Below are positions 1 to 7,600 of a stretch of 64,000 bases of DNA, piece by piece. Made by a program: the position numbers and the translations under genes. Under the pieces are notes generated by a model. That model did no database searches. It was not told the origin of the DNA and saw only the letters and a program-made list of their open reading frames with translations. The stretch is from a virus. The DNA lies in IMG/VR virus record IMGVR_UViG_3300049856_000265, positions 1 to 64,000 of that record. One strand, 5' to 3'. Positions within the stretch are counted from its first letter, which is position 1; every line of letters begins with the position of its first letter.

Positions 1-2
1 CT

Positions 3-686
3 TGTCCCTCTCTTCCTTATCAAGTTACAGTAGTTCCTAATACTACTTATACTATAACTATAGGTGCAGGCGGAGCTGGCGGTGCCGGAGGTGCGGGTGC
101 TACAGCAGCTTCAGGTGGTGCAACGGGCGTAGCTGGAACAGCTGGTGCAGTTGGAGCTGCATCAACATTTGGATCTTTAATATCATTTCAGCCAGGTTCT
201 GGTGGAGCAGCTGGTACAGCTGGCGGCTTAGCCACAACAGGTCAAGGCGCAACTAATGGCTATGGCGTATTTGGAATGAATGTGGTTAGAGCTTCAGTAG
301 ACGGTGATGGCGGTTCTGCTAATGCCGTTGGCAAAGCTGGTGGAGTAGTAGTTGGTGCAATGTCTCCATTCTTTAGTAGCGGATCTGCCGGTACTGGTGG
401 TGCAGCTGGCGGTACTGGTGGCGGCGGTGGTGGTGGTGGCAGTGATCCTCCTCCTGCAGCAGATGCAACAGGACCAAATGGTGGTAATGGCGGTAACGGA
501 GGAGCTACAGGTACCGTAGGTGGTGCTGCAGCAACTGCACCTACAGCTATTTCAGGATCTGGAGGTTCAGGCGGAGGCGGTGGCGGTGGCGGCGGTCTTT
601 TAGCTGCATTAGGAACTGCAGGTGGTGCAGGAGCTGCTGGTGCCGCAGGTTCAAATGGTCAAATTATAGTTGAATGGGTTGAGTAA
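3..686 (+). CDS. Glycine-rich tail adhesin-like protein (5' truncated by window edge)
   Basis: The frame is open from base 3, so the gene begins before the window. It encodes runs of Gly, Ala, Ser and Thr and ends in QIIVEWVE. Its first visible part (VVPNTTYTITIGAGGAGG) and its end match the gene that follows, so the two are tandem paralogues. Long glycine runs are typical of polyglycine-rich phage tail-tip adhesins, where they form sheets carrying receptor-binding loops. That role is inferred from composition and from position upstream of other virion genes. Confidence 0.75.
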   Translation, partial: CPSLPYQVTVVPNTTYTITIGAGGAGGAGGAGATAASGGATGVAGTAGAVGAASTFGSLISFQPGSGGAAGTAGGLATTGQGATNGYGVFGMNVVRASVDGDGGSANAVGKAGGVVVGAMSPFFSSGSAGTGGAAGGTGGGGGGGGSDPPPAADATGPNGGNGGNGGATGTVGGAAATAPTAISGSGGSGGGGGGGGGLLAALGTAGGAGAAGAAGSNGQIIVEWVE

Positions 687-689
687 GCA

Positions 690-1556
690 ATGGCTAAATT
701 AGTTAAAGCTACATTTACTTCTTCTGGATCATGGGTAGCGCCTGCGGGCGTTACTGAAGTAATTGTTTATGGCCGAGGAGGCACGGGCGGTGGCGGTGGC
801 GGCGGAGGTGGCGGTGGCGGAAGTACTACAGCTGGAGCCGGTGGAGGAGCTGCTGGAGGATCTGGTGGTACTGCACCTTCTTTAGAATACTTTGCAACCG
901 TAGTTCCGAATACTTCCTATACTATTACAATTGGAGCTGCAGGTACCGCAGGTTCAGGTGGAGCGGGTGCTACGGCAGCAGCCGGTGGAGCTGGTGGAGT
1001 TAATGGAACAGCTGGAACTAATGGTGGAGACTCTTCTTTTGGATCTCTTATTGTATTTAAAGGAACTACGGCTGGAGCTTTAGGTCCTAGAGGAACCTTA
1101 TCAGGTGGCGGTTTAGCTGCTAGTCAAGGTGTTGGAGTTTTTGGAACTAATGGTGGAATGTCTGGAGCTGGTGGAGATGCTAATGTCGCTGGAGGAAAAG
1201 GAACTAGTGGGCCTACCTATGTAGGAGCAGCTTCGCCTTTCTTTACCGAAGCTGGTGCAGGCGGTGGTGGTACAGCTGGCGGAGCAGGTGGCGGCGGCGG
1301 TGGCGGCGGCTCTTGTCCAGGTGGAGCAGGAGATGCGGCCTCAAATGCTGGAGTAAATGGTGGTAATGGGGGAGCTTCAGGAGCTGCAGGTTCTGCTGGG
1401 ACAGCTGCTACAGCCTCTACAGCGGGCTCAGGTGGCATTGGCGGCGGTGGTGGTGGCGGAGGCGGTACTTTAGCCGTTACAGGTAGTGCAGGTGGAGCAG
1501 GCGGCAATGGTAGTGCAGGAAGCGCAGGCCAGATAGTCGTGCAGTGGGTCGAATAA
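690..1556 (+). CDS. Glycine-rich tail adhesin-like protein
   Basis: A 288-residue protein starting three bases after the previous stop. The N-terminus (residues 1-28, with FTSSGSWVAPAGVTEVIVYG) is the usual start of glycine-rich phage and prophage surface proteins, where a short beta domain precedes poly-Gly. Residues about 30-45 and several later stretches are almost pure Gly. It ends QIVVQWVE like its upstream paralogue. Probable function is a distal tail or receptor-binding component. The proline-rich reading frame on the other strand is only the complement of the glycine codons. Confidence 0.8.
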   Translation: MAKLVKATFTSSGSWVAPAGVTEVIVYGRGGTGGGGGGGGGGGGSTTAGAGGGAAGGSGGTAPSLEYFATVVPNTSYTITIGAAGTAGSGGAGATAAAGGAGGVNGTAGTNGGDSSFGSLIVFKGTTAGALGPRGTLSGGGLAASQGVGVFGTNGGMSGAGGDANVAGGKGTSGPTYVGAASPFFTEAGAGGGGTAGGAGGGGGGGGSCPGGAGDAASNAGVNGGNGGASGAAGSAGTAATASTAGSGGIGGGGGGGGGTLAVTGSAGGAGGNGSAGSAGQIVVQWVE

Positions 1557-1557
1557 A

Positions 1558-2040
1558 ATGGAAAAGTATTTCGCACTAATTAAAAAGCACATGGTGGAGA
1601 GTATTATTGTAGCAAATGACGCTTTTGCTAAAGAGCTATTATCCAAATATGATTATGTAGTTGATGTAACTAAACAACGTCCAACAGTAGGTGATAGCTA
1701 TTATCCAGAGACTGACAGTTTTATTTCCAATACTACAGATTTTCATCATATTCCAGTAGATCTAGAAGCCGAGCATCTTCAAAAGGGCACTGAGGACTCC
1801 TTTGAACCTTTTAAACTATCTAAATATTCCGTAAGTTATGAAAATGGCGTAGTAACCATTGGATGTAAACAGTACTCTGCTCCAGGATTACTTGATTCTT
1901 TACATAAAGTTTTAATAGAAGACCATTCAACTGTAGCCTATTTCAATACAATGGGACCTAATCCAGGTCATGGTAAATTTGATATAACTTGGGAAGATGC
2001 TCAAGCTTTGTATGATGCTTTAATAAAGGTGAAATTCTAA
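1558..2040 (+). CDS. Hypothetical tail-associated protein
   Basis: A 160-residue protein. The N-terminal part (YFALIKKHMVESIIVANDAF, then YDYVVDVT and VGDSYYPETDSF) resembles the small phage proteins encoded beside tail fibres that carry a 'value, time, dimension' style repeat. The rest is acidic and has no motif I recognise. Its start follows the adhesin stop by one base and its stop overlaps the next start, so it belongs to the same transcript. A tail accessory or chaperone role is a positional guess. Confidence 0.7.
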   Translation: MEKYFALIKKHMVESIIVANDAFAKELLSKYDYVVDVTKQRPTVGDSYYPETDSFISNTTDFHHIPVDLEAEHLQKGTEDSFEPFKLSKYSVSYENGVVTIGCKQYSAPGLLDSLHKVLIEDHSTVAYFNTMGPNPGHGKFDITWEDAQALYDALIKVKF

Positions 2041-2267
2041 TGATTTTTGCTCAAATAAAAGATGATAAGATAGTTAATACAATTACTATTGACTCTGTAA
2101 ACATTTTACCATTATTTCTTAATGATCCTATTACTAACGAACCTTTTGATTTTGTTTTACAAATAGACTTTGTTTATCCTCAACCGGGAATAGGTTGGAC
2201 GTTTGATAGAATTAGATTTATACCACCTGAAGTTGTAGAAGTAGTTGAGGAACCCGAAGATGTCTGA
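2040..2267 (+). CDS. Small tail-region protein, FAQI...PGIGW family
   Basis: A 75-residue protein with IFAQIKDDKIVNTI at the start and PQPGIGWTFD in the middle, the pattern of small phage proteins common next to tail-fibre genes. Function is unknown. Start and stop both overlap neighbours. The tail is acidic (VVEVVEEPEDV). Confidence 0.7.
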   Translation: MIFAQIKDDKIVNTITIDSVNILPLFLNDPITNEPFDFVLQIDFVYPQPGIGWTFDRIRFIPPEVVEVVEEPEDV

Positions 2268-2571
2268 TATCCCAGCAGCCTACATAGCATATGGTGCAGC
2301 TAAAGTTGAAAATGCAAAAATAGGTTTTAATAAACTTATAGCTGAGTTTGCAGGAGAAAATGTAGTCAGACAGATTACAGCTGCTGGCAAAACTGAATTA
2401 ATAGGAACTGCCGTAAAAGACGTATTATTCTGGGGAACTTCTGGATCTCTTTGGGAAGCTTATAAAGCAGTTGAGCATATAAAAATCACTCCAGAAATGG
2501 CACCTTTCTTGACCGAAGAAAAGAAGCAATTGTTTAAAAATAAACTAATAGAAATACTATCAAGCCTATGA
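2260..2571 (+). CDS. Hypothetical protein
   Basis: A 103-residue protein, mostly helical by composition, with no recognised motif. I chose the ATG at 2260 (MSDIPAAYIAYG) because a GAGG ribosome-binding site lies just upstream; an in-frame TTG at 2245 is less likely. It overlaps the previous gene by eight bases and the next by four (ATGA), so translation is probably coupled. Confidence 0.65.
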   Translation: MSDIPAAYIAYGAAKVENAKIGFNKLIAEFAGENVVRQITAAGKTELIGTAVKDVLFWGTSGSLWEAYKAVEHIKITPEMAPFLTEEKKQLFKNKLIEILSSL

Positions 2572-3071
2572 CTCAGCTTATTATTGGATTCTCTAAACCT
2601 AAATCAAAATGGGCATTCGGCGCTAAATCTATTATGTGGTTTGAGGGAACTCCGTATTCCCATGTGTACTTAAAATGGCATTCAACTAAGTATGATCGTG
2701 ATCTTTTCTATGAAGCTAAAGGCAATGGCGTTAATTTTACTTCACCTATACATTTTAAAGAAGCCGTCCAAATAGTAGAAGAGTATAGTTTAGAAATTAG
2801 CGATGAAGCTAACATAAAAGTAATGCAATATGCTATTGATAATGCTCGTGCTAAATATGGTTATTGGCAACTTTTAGGTATAGTATTAGTAAAAGTAGGT
2901 AGAAAGCTTGGGCTTACCTTTAAGAATCCTTTAACTTCTGGAACTATATGTTCTGAACTTGCTGGAATTATCTTAGAGCATTGTCTAGACCTCGAAGTTC
3001 CCGATGATCTTGAAATGGCCGGACCTAAAGATATCAATGACTTTATCAAAACAGTAGGTACTAAACTCTAA
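2568..3071 (+). CDS. YiiX-like permuted NlpC/P60 papain-fold hydrolase
   Basis: A 167-residue protein. The conserved order is that of circularly permuted NlpC/P60 enzymes: an early histidine (TPYSHVYLKW, about residue 32) and a late cysteine (SGTICSELAG, about residue 128). Family members cleave peptide, amide or thioester bonds. In a phage virion region this could be a cell-wall or lipid hydrolase used during entry. Its stop codon touches the first promoter-like motif, so it closes the first visible transcription unit. Confidence 0.7.
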   Translation: MTQLIIGFSKPKSKWAFGAKSIMWFEGTPYSHVYLKWHSTKYDRDLFYEAKGNGVNFTSPIHFKEAVQIVEEYSLEISDEANIKVMQYAIDNARAKYGYWQLLGIVLVKVGRKLGLTFKNPLTSGTICSELAGIILEHCLDLEVPDDLEMAGPKDINDFIKTVGTKL

Positions 3072-3090
3072 ACAAATATAGGTATATAAG
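3071..3090 (+). promoter_or_regulatory. AACAAATATA-type motif, candidate phage promoter
   Basis: AACAAATATAGGTATATAAG is the fullest copy of a motif found about eleven times between genes in this window. It lies between the hydrolase and the scaffold gene. A phage-specific promoter, perhaps late, is the simplest reading; no such sigma factor or RNA polymerase gene was seen here. Confidence 0.5.
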
Positions 3091-3153
3091 TCTATCTCAA
3101 TTATGAGACGACAAACTTAACTCTACTAAAGCGAGTTACAGGAGATACCTAAC

Positions 3154-4131
3154 ATGTCTGAAGCCCAAGCCCCAGCTGCGCCTGCAGCCCCTATTGCCGA
3201 AGGATCGGCACCCCAAACAGAAGAAATCGTAGATGATGGAGCAGACCTTCAAGAAGAAGGCAGTGCCCAAGCCGCAGCTCCAGCAGCTGAAGGCAAAGCT
3301 CCAGCTAAAGCCGTAGCTAAAGCTGCCGATAAAATGGACGCTGAAAAAGTACCAGGTACTAAAATGTACAAACTGGTAGTTGACGGTGAAGAAGAAGAAG
3401 TAACGGAAGCTCAACTAGTTACTATGGCCCAAAAAGCCAAAGGCGCGGATAAGAAGTTTTCAGAAAGCGCACAAATCCGAAAAGAAGCAGCACAACTAGT
3501 TAAGATGCTAAAAGATGATCCAGAAGCTATCTTGGCTGATCCAGCTATCCTAGGTAGTCATGAAAAGGTCTTAGAACTTGCTCAAAAGATCCTAGCTCGT
3601 AAGATTGAAGATGAGCAAAAGAGCCCAGAAGTTCTTAGAGCTGAAAAGGCTGAAAAAGAACTAGAGCAGTATCGTAAAGAGAAGAAAGATGAAGAAGATG
3701 CTCGTCAGGCTTCCGAATACGAAAAGATGGTAAAAGAACAAGAAGTTCAAATGGAAGAGCAGATTACGGAAGCTATTGGAGCTTCAGGTCTTCCTAAATC
3801 ACCTCATATCCTTAAGCGTTTGACGGATGTTCTTATCAGTGCTCATGAAGGTAAGCGTGAAATTACACCTAAACAAGCTATGAATATTGTTAAGCGTGAA
3901 TGGGAAAAGGAGCTTAAACAGCACTTTGACCTTTCGGCTGATGATGTTTTGGAACAGTTGCTTGGAGATGATAACATTAAGCGTCTAAGAAAGCGCCAAC
4001 TAGCTAAAGTTAAAGCACAACAAGTCAGTCCTCCAGCGGCTATGCAAGCTCAAAGAACGCCTGCTACAGCCCCTAAAACTGAAGATAAGCCTAAGAAAGA
4101 GTCAATTAGGGATTGGCTTCGCGGTAAGTAA
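3154..4131 (+). CDS. Capsid assembly scaffolding protein
   Basis: A 325-residue protein lying directly before the major capsid gene, the usual place for a scaffold. The first 70 residues are Ala/Pro/Glu-rich and probably disordered. Residues about 90-260 are charged and helical with coiled-coil character (EKELEQYRKEKKDEEDARQA). The C-terminus is basic (ESIRDWLRGK), as expected for a capsid-binding scaffold tail. A GGAG ribosome-binding site precedes the ATG. The call rests on position and composition, not on a sequence motif. Confidence 0.8.
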   Translation: MSEAQAPAAPAAPIAEGSAPQTEEIVDDGADLQEEGSAQAAAPAAEGKAPAKAVAKAADKMDAEKVPGTKMYKLVVDGEEEEVTEAQLVTMAQKAKGADKKFSESAQIRKEAAQLVKMLKDDPEAILADPAILGSHEKVLELAQKILARKIEDEQKSPEVLRAEKAEKELEQYRKEKKDEEDARQASEYEKMVKEQEVQMEEQITEAIGASGLPKSPHILKRLTDVLISAHEGKREITPKQAMNIVKREWEKELKQHFDLSADDVLEQLLGDDNIKRLRKRQLAKVKAQQVSPPAAMQAQRTPATAPKTEDKPKKESIRDWLRGK

Positions 4132-4308
4132 CAAATCATTAATAAGGTATAGAGTTTGAGACTTTAGGGTCTTAGGCTCGTTACACTTAAGCGGCTCTGG
4201 ATACGAAAGCTCCAGATACTTAATAAGATGTACGGGACTTGTCCAACTCGGACTAATACCAGAGTAACATAACATTAAGTAATTAATAAAAGGAAAATAT
4301 AAAATAAT
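4132..4308 (+). other. Structured leader of the capsid gene (candidate)
   Basis: A 177-base gap with no ORF. GGTAT at 4146 can pair with ATACC near 4256. Inside are CTGGA/TCCAG with a nine-base loop (about 4196-4216) and GGAC/GTCC pairings. It is the transcribed 5' region of the most strongly expressed virion gene, so a stability or translation element is plausible. It does not share the conserved blocks of the two RNAs at 38 and 49 kb. Confidence 0.35.
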
Positions 4309-5553
4309 ATGGCAATTGTTTCACCTATTCAAAATACAGTAGCAACCCTCAACGGGTTGTTCAAAGAAAAATATGCAGATAAGGTCATGAACCTTATCCC
4401 CGATAACGTCTGTGTTCTTAACATGGTCGATTTCGTTGGTCAAGATAAAGTCACAGGCAACCTGTTCCACCAACCCGTGGTTCTTGGTTCTGAGCACGGC
4501 ATGACCTACGGCGGTTCTGATGGTACAGCTTTCACGCTGAATGATGCTATCGCTGGTCAAGTCAAAGATGCTACCGTTCAAGGATATGAATTCTTGCTCC
4601 GTACTCAAATCAGTTATGCTGCGGCTTCGCGTTCTGCGTCAAGCTCGGCTGCTTTTGAGCGCGGCACTAAACTTATCGTTGCAAATATGATTCGTTCATT
4701 TGCAAAACGTCTTGAAGCTTGCTTGCTTTACGGTCAAAAAGAACTTGCTAAAGCAAATGGCGCTATGGTCTCGACCGCATTGACCATTGCTAAAGCTGAT
4801 TGGGCTCCTGGTATCTGGGTCGGCGCTGAAAAGGGTATCGTTGATATCTATGACTCGACTCTTGCTACTCTCCGTGGAACGGCTCAGATCACTGGTGTCA
4901 ATTTGGAAACTCGCGTCTTGACGCTTGATTCTAACATTGCTACTGTTGTTGCTGGCGACCGTATCTTCTGGAAGGGCGCTAAAGGTAATGAGTTCAAAGG
5001 TCTGCACTCGATCATGACGGAAACTTCGTCTTTGTTCGGAATCAGCCCCACGGCTTACAGCCTCTTTAAATCGGTTGAGTATGATGCCGGTGCTGCACAA
5101 CTTTCCTTCTCCAAAATCCAATCGGCTATCGCTCGCGGTGTCGAAAAAGGTCTTGATGAAGACGTTGTTTGCTTGGTTAATCCTCGCACTTGGGCTAAAC
5201 TGTTGACCGATCAAGCCGCTCTCCGTATGTATGATTCGTCGTACAGCACGAGCAAAGCTGAAAATGGTTCGCAATCGATCAAATTCTACGCTCAAAATGG
5301 CGTGGTTGAGATCCGTCCTTGCACATACATGAAAGAATCGCTTGCTATGATCGTTCCGCCTAAGGAATTGATGCGCGTCGGCTCGACCGATGTGACCTTC
5401 AATCTCCCTGGTCGTGAAGGTGGTCAAGAGAACTTCTTCCTCGAGTTGCAAAGTGCCTCAGGATATGAACTTCGTGCCTATTCTGATCAAGCCCTCTTTT
5501 GCCCTGCCCCCGCTAAACTCATAATTATCTATAACGTGGATAATGATGCTTAG
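4309..5553 (+). CDS. Major capsid protein
   Basis: A 414-residue protein located after the scaffold and before a strong terminator, of the size and composition of an HK97-fold phage capsid protein. The N-terminal part carries NTVATLNGLFKEKYADKVMNLIPD, and a long helical stretch around residues 105-150 (SASSSAAFERGTKLIVANMI) would be the spine region. Codon choice is visibly more C-ended and G+C-rich than in neighbours, fitting heavy expression. I infer the fold; no diagnostic motif proves it. Confidence 0.85.
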   Translation: MAIVSPIQNTVATLNGLFKEKYADKVMNLIPDNVCVLNMVDFVGQDKVTGNLFHQPVVLGSEHGMTYGGSDGTAFTLNDAIAGQVKDATVQGYEFLLRTQISYAAASRSASSSAAFERGTKLIVANMIRSFAKRLEACLLYGQKELAKANGAMVSTALTIAKADWAPGIWVGAEKGIVDIYDSTLATLRGTAQITGVNLETRVLTLDSNIATVVAGDRIFWKGAKGNEFKGLHSIMTETSSLFGISPTAYSLFKSVEYDAGAAQLSFSKIQSAIARGVEKGLDEDVVCLVNPRTWAKLLTDQAALRMYDSSYSTSKAENGSQSIKFYAQNGVVEIRPCTYMKESLAMIVPPKELMRVGSTDVTFNLPGREGGQENFFLELQSASGYELRAYSDQALFCPAPAKLIIIYNVDNDA

Positions 5554-5588
5554 TAGCTGATTTTACTAAGTAATTAGTAGAAATCCAA

Positions 5589-5626
5589 CCCTCGTTACCT
5601 TAAGTGGTAGCGGGGGTTTTTCTTTT
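5589..5626 (+). terminator. Rho-independent terminator after capsid gene
   Basis: CCCTCGTTACC pairs with GGTAGCGGGGG across a six-base loop (11 pairs with two G-U), followed by TTTTTCTTTTT. It would end the scaffold-capsid transcript. Confidence 0.9.
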
Positions 5627-5725
5627 TAATGTGTTCCTTTTTTGGATAGACTTTTAATTGAGTGCTCCGCGCATTTTATTATCATACTTGCGTAATTCTA
5701 AAAAGAAAGTTAAATAAAAATCACT

Positions 5726-5745
5726 AACAAATAAAGGTAGACAAT
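5726..5745 (+). promoter_or_regulatory. AACAAATA motif variant upstream of HNH gene
   Basis: AACAAATAAAGGTAGACA lies downstream of the capsid terminator. It is followed by a four-codon ATGAAGCCTTAA and then the HNH gene, so a new transcript probably begins here. The rest of the 5627-5772 gap shows nothing else I can name. Confidence 0.4.
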
Positions 5746-5772
5746 GAAGCCTTAAAATGTTAGGATTAGAGT

Positions 5773-6492
5773 ATGAAGTACGCAACTTGTCATCCCGATA
5801 AACCCCATCATGCTAATGGTCTTTGCAAAAGCTGCCGACAAAAAGAAAGGCGAGCGACTCCTGAAGGCAAAGCTCAAATGGCTAAATTCAATAATAAGCC
5901 AGAACGAAAAGCTTACATGGCAGATTATGTCCAAACGGAAGTTGGTAGAAATTCTCATAATAAAGCAAGCCTTAAATATAATAAATCGGAACACGGTAAG
6001 CCTATAGCCAAAGCGGCAAGTGCTCGTTACAGAAAATCTGAAAAAGGGTTAGCATGGCAAGCTAATTATCAACAAACTGAAGAATTTAAAGCTAAATCTA
6101 GAGAAAATAGTAGCAATTTTGCTAAATCGGAATCTGGCAAAGCTTACATTAAACGATATCATAATGAACAATATGCAACTAACCCCCAGTTTAAACTAAC
6201 AGTTACCTTAAGAAATCGACTTAGAGCGGCTATTAGAGGTAACTTTAAATCAGGTTCAGCTGTAGCTGACCTAGGCTGTACTATCGAATTCCTTAAACAA
6301 TACTTAGAATCTCTATTCCAGCCTGGCATGACTTGGGAAAACTATACGATAGATGGTTGGCACATCGATCATATTAGGCCTTTGATTTCTTTCGACCTTA
6401 CTAATCGTGAAGAACTACTTAAAGCTTGTCATTATACTAATTTACAGCCTTTATGGGCGGCTGATAATTTAGCTAAATCTGATAAAGTCTAA
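5773..6492 (+). CDS. HNH homing endonuclease (freestanding)
   Basis: A 239-residue protein. The N-terminus has Cys residues typical of a zinc-binding start (CHPDKPHHANGLCKSC). The middle consists of short basic repeats around Y(N/R)KSE. The C-terminal HNH part is WENYTIDGWHIDHIRPLISF then CHYTNLQPLWAADNLAKSDKV, with the His-Asp-His core of this nuclease type. The same C-terminus appears in the gene at 37387, so these are paralogous mobile genes. It lies between capsid and lysozyme without disrupting either. Confidence 0.85.
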   Translation: MKYATCHPDKPHHANGLCKSCRQKERRATPEGKAQMAKFNNKPERKAYMADYVQTEVGRNSHNKASLKYNKSEHGKPIAKAASARYRKSEKGLAWQANYQQTEEFKAKSRENSSNFAKSESGKAYIKRYHNEQYATNPQFKLTVTLRNRLRAAIRGNFKSGSAVADLGCTIEFLKQYLESLFQPGMTWENYTIDGWHIDHIRPLISFDLTNREELLKACHYTNLQPLWAADNLAKSDKV

Positions 6493-6505
6493 GTTACTCT
6501 ATTCG

Positions 6506-6518
6506 AACAAATATAAGC
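6506..6518 (+). promoter_or_regulatory. AACAAATATA motif directly before lysozyme start
   Basis: AACAAATATAAGC is followed immediately by the ATG of the lysozyme. If it acts as a -10-like element, the mRNA would be nearly leaderless; no Shine-Dalgarno sequence separates it from the ATG. Confidence 0.4.
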
Positions 6519-7049
6519 ATGTGGAAATGGCTAATAGATTTGCTCTTTAAACGCGCTACAAGCCCCACCATTGAACAAACGGAGAAGCTCATGTCAGATA
6601 GTACTCGCCACATTAATCAAGCAGGCCTAGACCTTATAAAGTCGTCAGAAGGTCTTAGACTTGAAGCCTACCCAGATCCAGGAACAGGGGCGTCCCCAAT
6701 TACGATAGGCTATGGGACAACAGGTCCCGACATTAAGCTAGGGATGACTATATCTAAAGAACAAGCTGAAGAGTTCCTTAAACGTGATTGCGAGAAGTTT
6801 GAAAAACAAGTAAGTGAAATGGTGACAGTACCCATTAGTGATAATGCTTTTGCAGCCTTGGTATGTTTTACATATAATGTAGGCGCGGGTAGTCTTAAAT
6901 CCTCAACGCTACTTAAACTACTGAATTCAGGAGCGCATCCAGAAGAAGTCGGCTCGCAATTTTTACGTTGGAATAAAGCTAATGGCAAAACTCTACCTGG
7001 ATTAACTATCCGTAGACAAGCAGAAAAAGATCTATTCCTCACTCCCTAA
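6519..7049 (+). CDS. Endolysin, GH24 lysozyme (muramidase)
   Basis: A 176-residue protein. The catalytic segment is KSSEGLRLEAYPDPGTG followed by ITIGYGTT, the Glu-Asp-Thr arrangement of T4/P22-type lysozymes that cut the MurNAc-GlcNAc bond. The later LPGLTIRRQAEKDLF is the usual family C-terminus. The first 12 residues (MWKWLIDLLFKR) are hydrophobic and basic and might be a short signal-arrest or membrane-binding segment; an internal Met at residue 25 is an alternative start. It probably releases progeny, with a holin supplied from elsewhere in the window. Confidence 0.92.
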   Translation: MWKWLIDLLFKRATSPTIEQTEKLMSDSTRHINQAGLDLIKSSEGLRLEAYPDPGTGASPITIGYGTTGPDIKLGMTISKEQAEEFLKRDCEKFEKQVSEMVTVPISDNAFAALVCFTYNVGAGSLKSSTLLKLLNSGAHPEEVGSQFLRWNKANGKTLPGLTIRRQAEKDLFLTP

Positions 7050-7055
7050 GACGTG

Positions 7056-7075
7056 AACAAATATAGGATAGTAAG
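7056..7075 (+). promoter_or_regulatory. AACAAATATA motif before tail-fibre operon
   Basis: AACAAATATAGGATAGTAAG precedes a gene with a clear AAGGAG ribosome-binding site and TTG start at 7100. It is the probable start of the tail-fibre transcript. Confidence 0.45.
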
Positions 7076-7099
7076 TACTTAGTCTGAAGGAGCTTCAAT

Positions 7100-7576
7100 T
7101 TGTCTATCAATCTAGTTGTCGGTGGCGTAACCTATGCGTACCCCGAAACGAACTCAGAATTATGGGGCAATTCGGCAACTGACTGGGCTCAGGCCGTAAC
7201 TCAACAACTTCAACAAGTTTCAGTAGTTGGCGACATCGGTCCTACTACATTAGTTACCGTAGTTAATAACCAAGCAACGCCTGCAAATGTCACTAATCTT
7301 CTTATGAATCCTGCTTTAATTCGAGCAGGTTTTGCTGAATATTACGTAGTTCGTACTACTGCTGGAACTGAAATCTCGGAAGCTGGAATGCTTTACTTAC
7401 TTTATAACGATCTAGCTGCTACTTGGAGTATTGCAAATGTTGGAAATGCTGTCGGCAGTACCGGAGTTACTTTTTCAGTAAATAGTCTGGGTCAAGTTCA
7501 ATATACTTCAACTAATATTCCGCTACAAACAAGTGGCAAACTTAAGTATCGTCTTAGAATCTTACAAAAAACATAA
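7100..7576 (+). CDS. Tail fibre-related protein (receptor-binding type C-terminal module)
   Basis: A 158-residue protein read from TTG at 7100, supported by AAGGAG seven bases upstream. Residues about 50-158 (VVNNQATPANVT ... GQVQYTSTNI ... LKYRLRILQKT) match the C-terminal module of the large fibre at 11772. It therefore looks like a stand-alone copy of a beta-rich fibre head domain. It may attach to a fibre or be a decoy or assembly form. Confidence 0.65.
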   Translation: MSINLVVGGVTYAYPETNSELWGNSATDWAQAVTQQLQQVSVVGDIGPTTLVTVVNNQATPANVTNLLMNPALIRAGFAEYYVVRTTAGTEISEAGMLYLLYNDLAATWSIANVGNAVGSTGVTFSVNSLGQVQYTSTNIPLQTSGKLKYRLRILQKT

Positions 7577-7600
7577 CTGGAAAAATGAAGGTTAAATATA

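Noticed and set aside
1217-1576. Proline-rich ORF on the minus strand
   Set aside because: It is the complement of poly-glycine codons of the adhesin gene and has no own ribosome-binding site.
4696-5451. A 251-residue minus-strand ORF within the capsid gene
   Set aside because: It lies wholly antisense to a strongly supported gene and has no family-like motif.
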